NCBI GenBank assembly: GCA_945893075.1
Contig: CAMDDX010000031.1
Coordinates: 1 to 36,032, forward strand
Length of the DNA stretch: 36,032 nt
Reading direction: 5' to 3'
DNA from: Planctomyces sp. SH-PL62
Lineage (GTDB): Bacteria; Planctomycetota; Planctomycetia; Planctomycetales; Planctomycetaceae
Position numbers and translations under genes: made by a program
In this document: in pieces, positions 25,123 through 32,835 of the stretch
Position numbering within the stretch: position 1 is the first letter of the stretch
Layout: each line of letters starts with the position of its first letter
Notes under the pieces: model-generated
Databases searched by the model: none
Seen by the model: the letters and a program-made list of their open reading frames with translations, nothing else
Told to the model about the DNA's origin: nothing

Positions 25123-25812
25123 TCAATCGTCTCGTGAGTTCACGGCTCCGCTGAATCGAAAGAGGTAGTACGCCAGCGTGAGCATGGATTGCAGCGTCGC
25201 CGCGACGTAGGTCCAGCCGGCGGCGTTGAGCACGTTTCGCACGGCCAGCGCACCTTCTGCGTCAACAATGTTGAGTTGACCGAGTAGCCGTTTGGCGCGG
25301 TTGCTGGCATCGAACTCGACCGGCAGATTGATGAGCTGAAACACGACGGTGAGCGCAAAGGCGGCAATCCCGATCAAAATGAGTTTCGGACTGCCCATGA
25401 CGAACCCCAGGATGAGCAGAATCGAAAAGGCCGTCCCCCCGAACTGAGCGGCAGGAACGGCAGCATTTCTGATGATGAGCGGTGCGTAATGGTTCGCGTG
25501 TTGAATCGCGTGGCCGGCTTCGTGGGCGGCGATGCCGACGGCGGTGGCGGTGTGACTTTCGTAAACCTCCGGGCTGAGCCGCAGCACGCGCGAGCTGGGG
25601 TCGTAGTGGTCCGACAGCCAACCGCTGGCGACTTCTACGCCGACCTCGTGGCAGCCGGAGTTGTCGAGGATGTGTCGCGCGGCGGCGGCTCCGCTGAGCG
25701 GTGCGGAGACTTGCATGCCGTGGTGGTACGCGGATTTGACTCGCCACTGTGCCCACAGCATCAAGACGATCGCGGGGGCGGCAAACACGAAGTAGAGCGG
25801 ATCGAAAAACAT
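25123..25812 (-). CDS. Membrane zinc metallopeptidase, YugP family
   Basis: 229 residues from ATG 25812, with GAGGA about 6 bp upstream; an ATG at 25824 would add MRTI. HEAGHAIQ at residues 97-104 is the zincin-type HExxH (His97, Glu98, His101). The N-terminal helix (FVFAAPAIVLMLWAQ), then SAPLSGAAAARHILD, and two more helices (FGGTAFSILLILGFVM, KLILIGIAAFALTVVFQL) make a membrane-bound peptidase with the active site near the membrane. The conserved EFDASNRAKRLL follows. Such proteins are widespread but the substrates are unknown. It converges with the methyltransferase gene. Confidence 0.92.
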   Translation of the reverse strand: MFFDPLYFVFAAPAIVLMLWAQWRVKSAYHHGMQVSAPLSGAAAARHILDNSGCHEVGVEVASGWLSDHYDPSSRVLRLSPEVYESHTATAVGIAAHEAGHAIQHANHYAPLIIRNAAVPAAQFGGTAFSILLILGFVMGSPKLILIGIAAFALTVVFQLINLPVEFDASNRAKRLLGQLNIVDAEGALAVRNVLNAAGWTYVAATLQSMLTLAYYLFRFSGAVNSRDD

Positions 25813-26230
25813 GATTGTCCTCATTCATTGGGAAGTCACGTCTCGGTCGCTCGGTTTTCTGTTGTGAGTCGATCGAGACGTGCGGCAGAGTCTACGCAAA
25901 CGGCGGGTTGTTCGCTGAGTGATCTGTGTTCTTGTTCGGCTTGCCGTCTAATTCGTCGTCAGGGGGACGACCGTTGATGCTCTTGGATGTCAGAGTTGAT
26001 TGCGACGACATGGCAACGGCGCCGTGACTCGTGCTTCTGTCAGATCTGTTTGGCGATTTCTGGCCGAAACTGCCGCTCATTGTGGAATGTTTCCTCATCA
26101 TCGAAAGAATTCACAGTCTTGGCACCGTGTCTGCGTAACGAACACTTTCGAGCAGACACAAACGAACGGACTTCCCGGAACACTCAAACCAATTCCCTCC
26201 GTCGTTCTGCAAATCAAAAGGAGTCTGGCC
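25813..26230. other. 418-bp divergent gap with a sigma-54-like site
   Basis: Separates the minus-strand metallopeptidase from the plus-strand Gly/Tyr-rich gene. The only structured signals I see are the sigma-54-like promoter at 26119-26134 and the AAGGAG ribosome binding site at 26218-26223. A possible 39-codon minus-strand reading frame (about 25892-26011) lacks a ribosome binding site and is not annotated. Confidence 0.6.
26119..26134 (+). promoter_or_regulatory. Candidate sigma-54 promoter (-24/-12)
   Basis: TTGGCACCGTGTCTGC: TGGCAC, five bases, then CTGC, against the known consensus TGGCAC-N5-TTGC, so one mismatch. The invariant GG and GC doublets are 12 bp centre to centre as required. 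It lies 97 bp before the ATG of the Gly/Tyr-rich gene, giving a leader of about 85 bases. Not proven; a single match of this quality can occur by chance. Confidence 0.45.
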
Positions 26231-26587
26231 ATGAAAAAGTTGATTCTTCTCGCGGTGTTGGCGGTCGGTGCGTTGATCCTGGGGACGACTTCGGAAGCGA
26301 AGGCGGACCACTGGAATAGCTGTGGTCAAAGCTACGGTGGTGGCTACGGTGGTGGCTACGGAGGTGGCTACGGAGGTGGCTACGGTGGTGGCTACAGCTA
26401 CCAGCCCACCTATTACGCTCCGGTCTACGGCAATAGCTACGGGTACGGCTATCCGTCGTCCAGTTTCTCGTACGGTCGTCCGGGCCTGAGCATCTCGATT
26501 GGCTCTGGCTATCGAGGCTATAGCTCCGGCAGCTATGGCGGATACGGTGGCTACGGAGGTGGTGGGCATCACCATCACCACCGCTAA
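26231..26587 (+). CDS. Small secreted Gly/Tyr-rich protein with histidine tail
   Basis: 118 residues; AAGGAG 7 bp before the ATG. A clean signal peptide (KKLILLAVLAVGALILGTTS) with probable cleavage at EAKA-D is followed by HWNSCGQSYGGG and five GGGY units coded by a 12-bp tandem repeat, then a Tyr/Ser/Pro-rich middle, a second Gly/Tyr part (GGYGGYGGGG) and the tail HHHHHR. Similar Gly/Tyr-rich small exported proteins occur in many planctomycetes without known role; the His tail could bind metal and the tyrosines could be cross-linked. A strong terminator follows. One cysteine in the mature part. Confidence 0.85.
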   Translation: MKKLILLAVLAVGALILGTTSEAKADHWNSCGQSYGGGYGGGYGGGYGGGYGGGYSYQPTYYAPVYGNSYGYGYPSSSFSYGRPGLSISIGSGYRGYSSGSYGGYGGYGGGGHHHHHR

Positions 26588-26649
26588 TCTCACCAGATCG
26601 TGGACGGCATCGCCGACCAATCGGGATTGTTCGAGATCCAAAACAAAAA

Positions 26650-26684
26650 CCCAGCCCAGAATGAATTCTGGGCCGGGTTTTTTT
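26650..26684. terminator. Bidirectional rho-independent terminator
   Basis: Stem CCCAGCCCAGAAT (26650-26662) / ATTCTGGGCCGGG (26665-26677) with one G-U pair, followed by seven T on the plus strand and preceded by five A, which become T on the minus strand. It sits between the convergent Gly/Tyr-rich gene (stop 26587) and the bL37-like gene (stop 26713), and can serve both. Confidence 0.93.
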
Positions 26685-26712
26685 CGTCAGTTGTTCGAGC
26701 GAACGCCGCCGC

Positions 26713-26811
26713 TTACAGCTTCGGCTTGCCGCGCAGTTTGCGGCGAGTGTGACCACTACAGGGGCGCTTACCGTGGTTCGCCTTCGTGATCTTGCGATTG
26801 TTCTTGGCCAT
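26713..26811 (-). CDS. 32-residue bL37-like ribosomal protein
   Basis: ATG 26811 to TAA 26713, preceded by GAGGA 7 bp upstream. The protein starts MAKNNRKITKANHGKRPCSG and ends KPKL; 13 of 32 residues are Lys or Arg. The motif ANHGKRP (residues 11-17) is the same as the core I recall of bL37, the tiny mycobacterial large-subunit protein, although the C-terminal part here is longer and different. Role would be in the large ribosomal subunit. It lies 48 bp downstream of fliJ on the same strand and ends at a strong terminator. Alternatively a planctomycete-specific ribosomal peptide; the match is by memory. Confidence 0.7.
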   Translation of the reverse strand: MAKNNRKITKANHGKRPCSGHTRRKLRGKPKL

Positions 26812-26859
26812 GTTATTTCCTCAATTTGGAATTCGTGGTAGTTGAATGGGTGCGGGAAT

Positions 26860-27312
26860 CTAGTCGGAACGCTTCCAGATGCAAAGCGAGGCGGCGATAT
26901 CCAACGGAGTTTGTTCGTCCTGACGTCGCTGAGCCTGCCGGTGGGCGGAATCGAGCCGATCTTGTAGACGTCGCAAGACGTCCGCCTCCGCGTCTTTGGC
27001 GGCCGCATTGGCCTGAGCCTGGTGGATGACGGCGTCGGCGGCAACCTGCTGACGGAGAAGATCGGTTCTCTGAGACCGCAAGTCGTCCCGAACTTGGCGA
27101 ATCTGTCGCAGGCGTTCCGAATCCAATCGTTCGGCGTGGCGACTATGCTGCTGAGCTTGACCCAGACTTGAGATCATGGCCTCAACGCTGGTGGCTGCAT
27201 CGCGGATCTGCGTGGCCGCTTGCAGGCTTTGAGCAAGCGATTGCAGCGCGGCGTCACGGCGATATTCGCGGACGCGCTGCAACGCAGCCAACCAAGGCGG
27301 GGACGACGACAT
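26860..27312 (-). CDS. fliJ: FliJ-like flagellar export chaperone
   Basis: 150 residues from ATG 27312; longer readings upstream are shadow of fliI. Almost all helical and charged, two long antiparallel coiled-coil helices (residues 5-75 and 80-140), as in FliJ, which joins FliI-FliH at the export gate and helps unfold substrates. There is no sharp sequence motif; the call rests on size (typical ~147), coiled-coil pattern and position right after fliI, with a 23-bp gap. Sequence similarity alone would be weak. Confidence 0.78.
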   Translation of the reverse strand: MSSSPPWLAALQRVREYRRDAALQSLAQSLQAATQIRDAATSVEAMISSLGQAQQHSRHAERLDSERLRQIRQVRDDLRSQRTDLLRQQVAADAVIHQAQANAAAKDAEADVLRRLQDRLDSAHRQAQRRQDEQTPLDIAASLCIWKRSD

Positions 27313-27335
27313 CTCGAAGTTTCCGATCGGAGATT

Positions 27336-28640
27336 TCAAGAGAGTTGGCCAACAAGTAGTCGCAGCCAAGCCAGTGTGTCTGGAAGTTTCGTCGGCAGGT
27401 CGAGCGACTGCTGGAGGAACTCGGTCCAGCGAAGCCGTTCGCGGATGGCGGCATCGACCAGCGGATGAGAACCGGATTGATAGGCACCCACCGAGATCAT
27501 GTCTTCGTGATGGCGGTACGCGGCGAGGACTCGTTTCAACTGGTCGGCGGTGGCTCGATGCTGAGTCGAAGTGACGTCGGGCATCACGCGGCTGATGCTG
27601 GCGAGCACGTCGAGCGCGGGCCAATGAGCTTGCTCGGCGAGTCGCCGCGACAAGACCCAGTGGCCGTCGAGCAGACCACGGACCGCGTCGGCGATCGGTT
27701 CGTTGAAGTCATCGCCGTCGACGAGGACCGTGTAGAGGCCGGTGATGCTGCCGGACTCCGAGTAGCCGGTCCGTTCGACGAGCTTCGGCAAAACACTGAA
27801 GACGCTGGGTGGAAAGCCGCGAGCGGCGGGAGGTTCCCCAGCGGCGAAGCCGACTTCGCGTTGAGCGTGTGCGAATCGAGTCAGCGAATCGACCAGCAGC
27901 AGCACATCGCGGCCTTGATCGCGGAAGAACTCGGCGACGGTCGTGCCGAAGTGAGCGGCTCGCAGGCGAAGCGTCGGTGCTTCATCGCCTGTCGCGACGA
28001 TGACCACGCTGCGACTCAGGCCGTCAGGACCGAGAGACTTTTCGAGGAACTCGCGCACCTCGCGGCCGCGTTCACCGACGAGCACGACGACGTTGACGTC
28101 CGCTTGGCTGCCGCGTGCGATCTGGCCGAGCAACGTACTCTTGCCGACGCCGCTGCCGGCGAAGAGTCCGACGCGCTGCCCTTTTCCGCAGGTCAGCAGA
28201 GCGTCGATTGCGCGAATGCCGGTGCCGAGCGGTTCGGAAATTCGTGGCCGACTCATCGACGCGGGCGGTGCGCCGTACAACGCACGTCGATGTGGCAGCG
28301 CGGGTTTGTCGCCGTCATCGAGAATCTCGCCGCGAGCGTTGAAGACTCGACCGAGCATCTGTTCGCCGACGCGAACTTGCGGAGCGGAGTTTCGCAGCGA
28401 GACCGAATCGCCTCGACGCAGTCCGGCAATGTCACCGAGCGGAAGAAGCAGAGTTTCTTGATCGCGAAAGCCGACGACCTCCGCTTCGGCGAGTCGTTGT
28501 GGTCCACGATGAACTCGGCACAGCGCCCCGATCGGTACGGGAAGCCCTGCAGCGGCGATCGTCAGGCCGCTCAGCCTTGTCACACGGCCGGTCAGTCCGA
28601 CGGGGATGATTTCCGAAACTCGTTCGGCGAACGCGAGCAT
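27336..28640 (-). CDS. fliI: FliI flagellar export ATPase
   Basis: 434 residues from ATG 28640. Upstream ATGs (28652 and beyond) fall in a palindromic repeat. F1-beta-like rotary ATPase: Walker A AGSGVGKST at 161-169, GERGREVREFLE, ATGDEAPTLRLRAAHF, Walker B DVLLLVDSLTRFAHAQRE, and GSITGLYTVLVDGDDFNEP. FliI hydrolyses ATP to assist export of flagellar rod, hook and filament proteins, with FliH and FliJ. The family could also include a type III secretion ATPase, but the fliF/H/I/J order says flagellar. Its ribosome binding region is occupied by the palindrome at 28650, an oddity. Confidence 0.95.
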   Translation of the reverse strand: MLAFAERVSEIIPVGLTGRVTRLSGLTIAAAGLPVPIGALCRVHRGPQRLAEAEVVGFRDQETLLLPLGDIAGLRRGDSVSLRNSAPQVRVGEQMLGRVFNARGEILDDGDKPALPHRRALYGAPPASMSRPRISEPLGTGIRAIDALLTCGKGQRVGLFAGSGVGKSTLLGQIARGSQADVNVVVLVGERGREVREFLEKSLGPDGLSRSVVIVATGDEAPTLRLRAAHFGTTVAEFFRDQGRDVLLLVDSLTRFAHAQREVGFAAGEPPAARGFPPSVFSVLPKLVERTGYSESGSITGLYTVLVDGDDFNEPIADAVRGLLDGHWVLSRRLAEQAHWPALDVLASISRVMPDVTSTQHRATADQLKRVLAAYRHHEDMISVGAYQSGSHPLVDAAIRERLRWTEFLQQSLDLPTKLPDTLAWLRLLVGQLS

Positions 28641-28649
28641 TGATGGAAT

Positions 28650-28699
28650 CATTCCTCTGGCCCCATTCGTCTGGCCAAAGGAATGGGGCCAGAGGAATG
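28650..28699. repeat. 19-bp-arm palindrome between fliH and fliI
   Basis: CATTCCTCTGGCCCCATTC (28650-28668) and GAATGGGGCCAGAGGAATG (28681-28699) are exact inverted copies with a 12-bp loop that contains CTGGCCA. It lies 10 bp upstream of the fliI ATG (28640) and 13 bp downstream of the fliH stop, so it covers the place of the native ribosome binding site; AGAGGA on the minus strand within the arm is the only candidate. Confidence 0.88.
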
Positions 28700-28711
28700 G
28701 GGACAAGGTGG

Positions 28712-29299
28712 TCATTGCAGGAGGAGTTCGTCGGCGATGCGTTGCGTGAGAACTTCGCGTCGCGCATCGATCTGTCCGTTTGCGGTTTCAACGATGCAGT
28801 CACCGCGTGTGAGAGAATCGTCGGCTACAAATTCGAGTGTCGCGCAGGCTTCGGTGTGCAGAGACGCGGCGGCGGACGTGACAAGCTCAGCGTCGGCGGG
28901 GTGGAGGCGGACGCTCAGGTGATCCGCGCCGACGGACCATTCGAGTGCGGAGCGAACCAAGTCGATCACGGCTTCGGGATGAGTGGTCAATGTGCGCTGG
29001 AGGAGACGCTCGGCGATCGCGACACCGAGCCGAATTGTCTCTGTCTGGCACTGGTCGAGCCAGCGGTCTCGTTGGGCGTGCAACTGTTCGGTGGCGGCGT
29101 GCAGCACGGCGAGTGCCGACTGCATGCGCGGATCGACTCGTGAGTCTGCACGGTGAGGCTCACCGGCTGGCAATAACAACGGTTCAAAATCAGACGCCGC
29201 GAATCGCGAGTGACGTATTTCGGACAAGTCACTGAAGACCACTCGGCGAGCGGAAGCGTTGTCGGCGTCGGCTTTGAGAATTCGTGCGGCGGTGGTCAT
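28712..29299 (-). CDS. fliH: FliH-like flagellar export stator/regulator
   Basis: 195 residues; ATG 29299 overlaps the FliF stop by 4 bp (ATGA), so the pair is translationally coupled. After a Ala/Ser-rich N-terminus, the charged helix (ALAVLHAATEQLHAQRDRWL) and the conserved VAIAERLLQRTLTTHPEAVI ... VRLHPADAEL ... GDCIVETANGQIDARREV follow the FliH/V-ATPase E subunit pattern. FliH dimer binds FliI and holds it at the basal body. Standard size for a short FliH. Confidence 0.88.
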   Translation of the reverse strand: MTTAARILKADADNASARRVVFSDLSEIRHSRFAASDFEPLLLPAGEPHRADSRVDPRMQSALAVLHAATEQLHAQRDRWLDQCQTETIRLGVAIAERLLQRTLTTHPEAVIDLVRSALEWSVGADHLSVRLHPADAELVTSAAASLHTEACATLEFVADDSLTRGDCIVETANGQIDARREVLTQRIADELLLQ

Positions 29300-31029
29300 G
29301 CGAAGACCCTCTGCGTCGGAGTTTCGGGGAGCAGATGGGCGATGCGGTTGGTGGGTTCGTGGATCGTGATCGTTTCGGTCGGAGGAGCCATGCGTTGGCA
29401 GACGGAGCGGGCGATGTCCGCAACGAGTTCGTCGTGGACTTCGCCGAGCGATTTGAGGCGGCGAATCAAGTCGGTCTGCAAGGAAGACGGGAATCGCGAC
29501 AGACAGGCCGAGGCGAGTCGTGTCGAAAAGCGAGTCAACAAGACCGCGATGGCTTGCGGACGCTCTTGCCGCAGCGCGTCTCCCAGCGTCTGCGGATCGA
29601 GTTGTTGCAGGCGAGCCAGGTCGGTGAGCGGTTCGATTGGAGTTGGTGGTGCGCTGAACGTGTCGATCGCCTCGTGAGCGAATGGCGAATGTCCGCTGAG
29701 GGATTCGGCATTCAAAGACGGGTGATCCGTGGAACGATCGTTCGGAAGGCTGGTGCCTTCCGCTTGCCGCCGACGGGTGGCGACCGCGAGGCAAAGAACG
29801 GCGAGGAATCCGCAGACAACGTGTGGCCAGGCGGCGAACGGTGTGAACAGCGGCGTCGCCGCCGTGTTGACGGCGCGAGGTTCGATCGACAGTTCGGCGA
29901 GTGTGGCGTCGGGCGGCAACAGGTTCTGCACGAGTTGTCGCAATCGAGCATACTCCGCATCGCAGAGTTCCTCGAAGTGTTTGTGGCGATGTTCGGCGGA
30001 CAGCGATTGTTGGACGACCTGGGCCTCGAACGAGGTTTGCGGAATTTGAACGGTGATGTGCCATCCGTAGGAACTGGCGGAGTCAGTCGTCTCTGACAGC
30101 GGCGGTGCGTCGTGATCAATGGCGGTGAACGGCGAGAACTCGACGAGGTTGTCGGGAGCATCCGTCGTCCAGACGACCGTTGAGCCGAAGGTAGGTTTGG
30201 CCGCGATGTGGTGCGTCTTCGCGACGTGTACTTCCACGAGCTTGGCCTGCACGGTCGCGTCCGGGATGTGTGCGAGTGCGGCGGCGATTCGCGATTCGAG
30301 TTGTCGGGCGAGTCGCTCTTGTTGGCGGCGGCGTTGTTCGACGATCAGTTGTTCGGAGTCGTTGGAGACCGTGAGGCCGGTCGATTGGTCGAGCACGACG
30401 ATATCCTTCGCGCTGAGGTCCGGGATCATGCCGGCGACGGCGGCGCGGAGTGACCGTGCGAGTTCGGGGGTGAGGTCGTGTCCGTCGCGCGGCAGGACGT
30501 TGATCGTGGCGGTGACTTTGGTGTGGCTCGCGAAGGCGGAGCGACCTTTGCCGCGTGCCCAAATCACGTCGGCGTCGGCGATGGCTGGGATGGCCTTCAG
30601 GTGTCGCCGCAAAGTGGCGCGAAGGTCGTTGTCTTTGATTTGCTCAAGCTGCTCGTGGCTGGTGAAGAGATTGGCCTTGGCGATGGATGGACCTCGTTCG
30701 TCTCCGGAGTCGCTGTCGTCTCGTTGCGATTTGGGAAGCGCGGCGGTGTACCGAGCGATGTCCGCCGACGGAACGAGCAATTTGTGAGCATCGCGGCGAA
30801 ACGATTTGAGTCCGGCTTGTCGCCAAGCGGATTGAATGGCGGCGAGTTCCGAAGATTTGAATTCGCGGCCATCCGCGATTGGCTGCCAACTTTCAGACGA
30901 GCGGTTCAGCAGAAAATAAAACCCGACCGCGCTGGCGATGAGTACGGCGACCATCGCGATGCGTTGGCCGCGAGCGAGTCGCTGCCAACGATCAACGAGT
31001 GGGGCCGCGTGTCGTCGCAATTCGTCCAT
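29296..31029 (-). CDS. fliF: FliF MS-ring protein fused to a FliG middle-domain-like segment
   Basis: 577 residues. TM1 at 24-41 (AMVAVLIASAVGFYFLL) and TM2 at 402-418 (VVCGFLAVLCLAVA) bracket the ring-building periplasmic part (e.g. ADVIWARGKGRSAF, TATINVLPRDGHDLT, AGMIPDLSAKDIVVLDQSTG). In normal FliF, a short cytoplasmic tail after TM2 binds FliG. Here residues 467-548 read like FliG_M: LARLQQLDPQTLGDAL RQERPQAIAVLLTRF, then RLASACLSRFPSSLQTDLI and RRLKSLGEVHDELVADIA, with ERPQ in place of the EHPQ motif. The FliG torque (C-terminal) domain is absent. No separate fliG lies between fliF and fliH, its normal place. It is coupled to fliH by ATGA. Confidence 0.9.
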   Translation of the reverse strand: MDELRRHAAPLVDRWQRLARGQRIAMVAVLIASAVGFYFLLNRSSESWQPIADGREFKSSELAAIQSAWRQAGLKSFRRDAHKLLVPSADIARYTAALPKSQRDDSDSGDERGPSIAKANLFTSHEQLEQIKDNDLRATLRRHLKAIPAIADADVIWARGKGRSAFASHTKVTATINVLPRDGHDLTPELARSLRAAVAGMIPDLSAKDIVVLDQSTGLTVSNDSEQLIVEQRRRQQERLARQLESRIAAALAHIPDATVQAKLVEVHVAKTHHIAAKPTFGSTVVWTTDAPDNLVEFSPFTAIDHDAPPLSETTDSASSYGWHITVQIPQTSFEAQVVQQSLSAEHRHKHFEELCDAEYARLRQLVQNLLPPDATLAELSIEPRAVNTAATPLFTPFAAWPHVVCGFLAVLCLAVATRRRQAEGTSLPNDRSTDHPSLNAESLSGHSPFAHEAIDTFSAPPTPIEPLTDLARLQQLDPQTLGDALRQERPQAIAVLLTRFSTRLASACLSRFPSSLQTDLIRRLKSLGEVHDELVADIARSVCQRMAPPTETITIHEPTNRIAHLLPETPTQRVFA

Positions 31030-31049
31030 GAACGCGCTGCCCTGGAATT

Positions 31050-31137
31050 AGTAGCCGGCACACTCCGTGTGCCGAGTGTCAGTCTTTGGACATCACAGCC
31101 GCGAACCGCAGTCGGCACACGGAGTGTGCCGGCTACT
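31050..31137. repeat. Perfect 26-bp-arm paired hairpin, CACTCCGTG core, upstream of fliF
   Basis: AGTAGCCGGCACACTCCGTG... (31050-31075) and ...CACGGAGTGTGCCGGCTACT (31112-31137) are exact inverted copies; each arm is a hairpin GGCACAC-TCC-GTGTGCC. It fills the 109 bp between the regulator stop (31139) and the fliF ATG (31029), so fliF has little else as leader. The GTAG arm start and TCC loop are shared with 7864 and 15588. Confidence 0.9.
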
Positions 31138-31138
31138 T

Positions 31139-32620
31139 TTACGCTGCTTTCAGATTCGATCCCGGCCCGCCGCGCGGGGGGTAGCCGTATTCGCGGAGCT
31201 TGCCGGAGAGGGTGCGGAGGCCGATGTCGAGCGAGCTGGCGGTCTTCTCGCGGTTGCCGCCGCAGCGCGTGAACGTGGTTTCGATGAGTTGTCGCTCCAT
31301 GTCGGCGAGCGTCATGCGTGGGATCTCGTTTCCTTCGATGACTTCGGACTTGGCGAGCCACGGCCGCAGCATGTCGGCGGTGATGTCGTTCCCTTTGGCG
31401 AGGATCGCGGTGTTTCGCAAGACTGTGTACAGCTCGCAGAGGTTGCCGGGCCAGAGGTGTTCCTTGAGACCTTCCAGCGCGTTGCGGGTCAATCGCGGAC
31501 GCGGCTGATCTTCCTGGAGTGCCCAGCGGATGAAGAATTGTTCGGCCAGCGGAGCGATGTCTTCGGGGCGTTCGCGGACGGGCGGCACGAGCAGCCGTTC
31601 GGCGTTCAATCCGCGGACGAGGATTTCCAGGCCGAGCGTTTGCCGAGTCGGCAGATCAAAGTTCTGATGCGTCGAGGCGATGATACGGACGATCGAGCGA
31701 TGCCGGCCTTGTGATCCGTCGGCCAGCTCTTGTTGCCGAGCGACGAAGCGGCAGAGCGGCTTTTGCAACGCGACCGGAAACTCGTCGAACTCGTCGAGGA
31801 ACAGCGTCCCGCCCGCGGGGCGAGTCGGTGTGTCGAGCGGCAGCGTGGCAACCTCGGTGTCGCAGACATCGACACAAAGCAAGTCGTTGAGTTGTTCCAG
31901 CGTGAGCGAGCGGCTGTGAACTCGGACGAACGGCTGCGCCGATCGCGAACAGGCATCGTGGATCGCGTTGGCCAGCAGACTGGTTCCCGTACCGGTTTCG
32001 CCGCAGATCAGGACCGGCGTGTCGCACGCGGCGGCGGAGTCGACGGACTCGAACAGCTTCAACATGCGCGGGCTGCCGCCGAGCACTTCGCGCAGCGAAT
32101 GCGTCTGCGTCTGCGATTGCGGATGCGCGGCGTGTTGTTGTGATCGTTGTGATTCGGCGTGGCGAATCGCCATCTTGATGATGGACTGCAACGCCGCGGT
32201 GGAGAATTCGTGATGGTCGAGCATCGTCAGCCGCGCGGCGATGTCTTCGGAACGCAACCCGACGGGGAGCGAATGACCGTCATTCGCGGCAGAGATCAAC
32301 AACAACTGCGTACAACCGCTGTTGCCCAGCAGTGCGGCGGAGAAGTCGCGGATCGGTCGCGAGCCGCTGTCGGAATTGGCGGCGGCGTGCAAAGTCTCGT
32401 CATCGATGATGACCAGAGACGTTGGTTCGCGGAGCAACAGCGTCGCGGCCTGATCTAAAGGGCGGTTCGATTCGGTGGAGAGCATGTTTCCCCCCGCCTG
32501 TTCGATCGCAATCCGGACCGTCGGATTGGAAACGCACAGCAACACGCGAGGAGTGGCGGGGAGTCGGCCGGCGACTGCTGCCGTGGATGAAAAGTCGGGA
32601 CGGAGGGGGCTGGAGTACAT
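31139..32620 (-). CDS. Degenerate NtrC-type AAA+ regulator (FlrC/FleR-like), lacking GAFTGA and Walker A Lys
   Basis: 493 residues. N-terminal receiver-like domain (25-155) has no typical phospho-acceptor context (SLVIIDDETL). The AAA+ domain has Walker A as GETGTGTS (207-214), with Thr213 where Lys is invariant, and Walker B LFLDEFDEF intact. The ESELFGHEKGAFTGA loop that contacts sigma-54 is missing: LEQLNDLLCVDVCDTEV runs directly into the Walker B strand. Sensor II/late part HLWPGNLCELYTVLRNTAIL and the C-terminal HTH (GGNREKTASSLDIGLRTLSG) are normal. Likely a flagellar-gene DNA-binding regulator that does not activate sigma-54 polymerase by the usual mechanism. Position upstream of fliF supports the link to flagella. 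Confidence 0.85.
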   Translation of the reverse strand: MYSSPLRPDFSSTAAVAGRLPATPRVLLCVSNPTVRIAIEQAGGNMLSTESNRPLDQAATLLLREPTSLVIIDDETLHAAANSDSGSRPIRDFSAALLGNSGCTQLLLISAANDGHSLPVGLRSEDIAARLTMLDHHEFSTAALQSIIKMAIRHAESQRSQQHAAHPQSQTQTHSLREVLGGSPRMLKLFESVDSAAACDTPVLICGETGTGTSLLANAIHDACSRSAQPFVRVHSRSLTLEQLNDLLCVDVCDTEVATLPLDTPTRPAGGTLFLDEFDEFPVALQKPLCRFVARQQELADGSQGRHRSIVRIIASTHQNFDLPTRQTLGLEILVRGLNAERLLVPPVRERPEDIAPLAEQFFIRWALQEDQPRPRLTRNALEGLKEHLWPGNLCELYTVLRNTAILAKGNDITADMLRPWLAKSEVIEGNEIPRMTLADMERQLIETTFTRCGGNREKTASSLDIGLRTLSGKLREYGYPPRGGPGSNLKAA

Positions 32621-32835
32621 GGCATGGTCCCTGAAAAAATGGACGAAGGTTTCGACAGGCGAATGCCGTCACGAAGGGAGTGCAGGGAAGCTGACTCGAG
32701 TGGGGTGGGTGATGGGGAGAGGCGGCCGCGCGACGAAGTCAATTTCGGCACACGACTGGGAGGGAAGCCCGGAACGGGCGGAAGGGAGAGGGCAGATGGG
32801 ACGCTGAATTGAGCCAGAGCCAAGTCAGCGGGCGA

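Noticed and set aside
25892-26011. Possible 39-codon minus-strand gene ending in NNPPFA
   Set aside because: No ribosome binding site and no recognisable similarity; composition alone is not enough.
28641-28715. Longer N-terminus for FliI
   Set aside because: It is encoded by the palindrome at 28650-28699 and has no similarity to FliI.
29300-30064. Extended FliH reading upstream into fliF
   Set aside because: It is an Arg/Thr-rich shadow frame of fliF; the ATGA overlap fixes the start at 29299.
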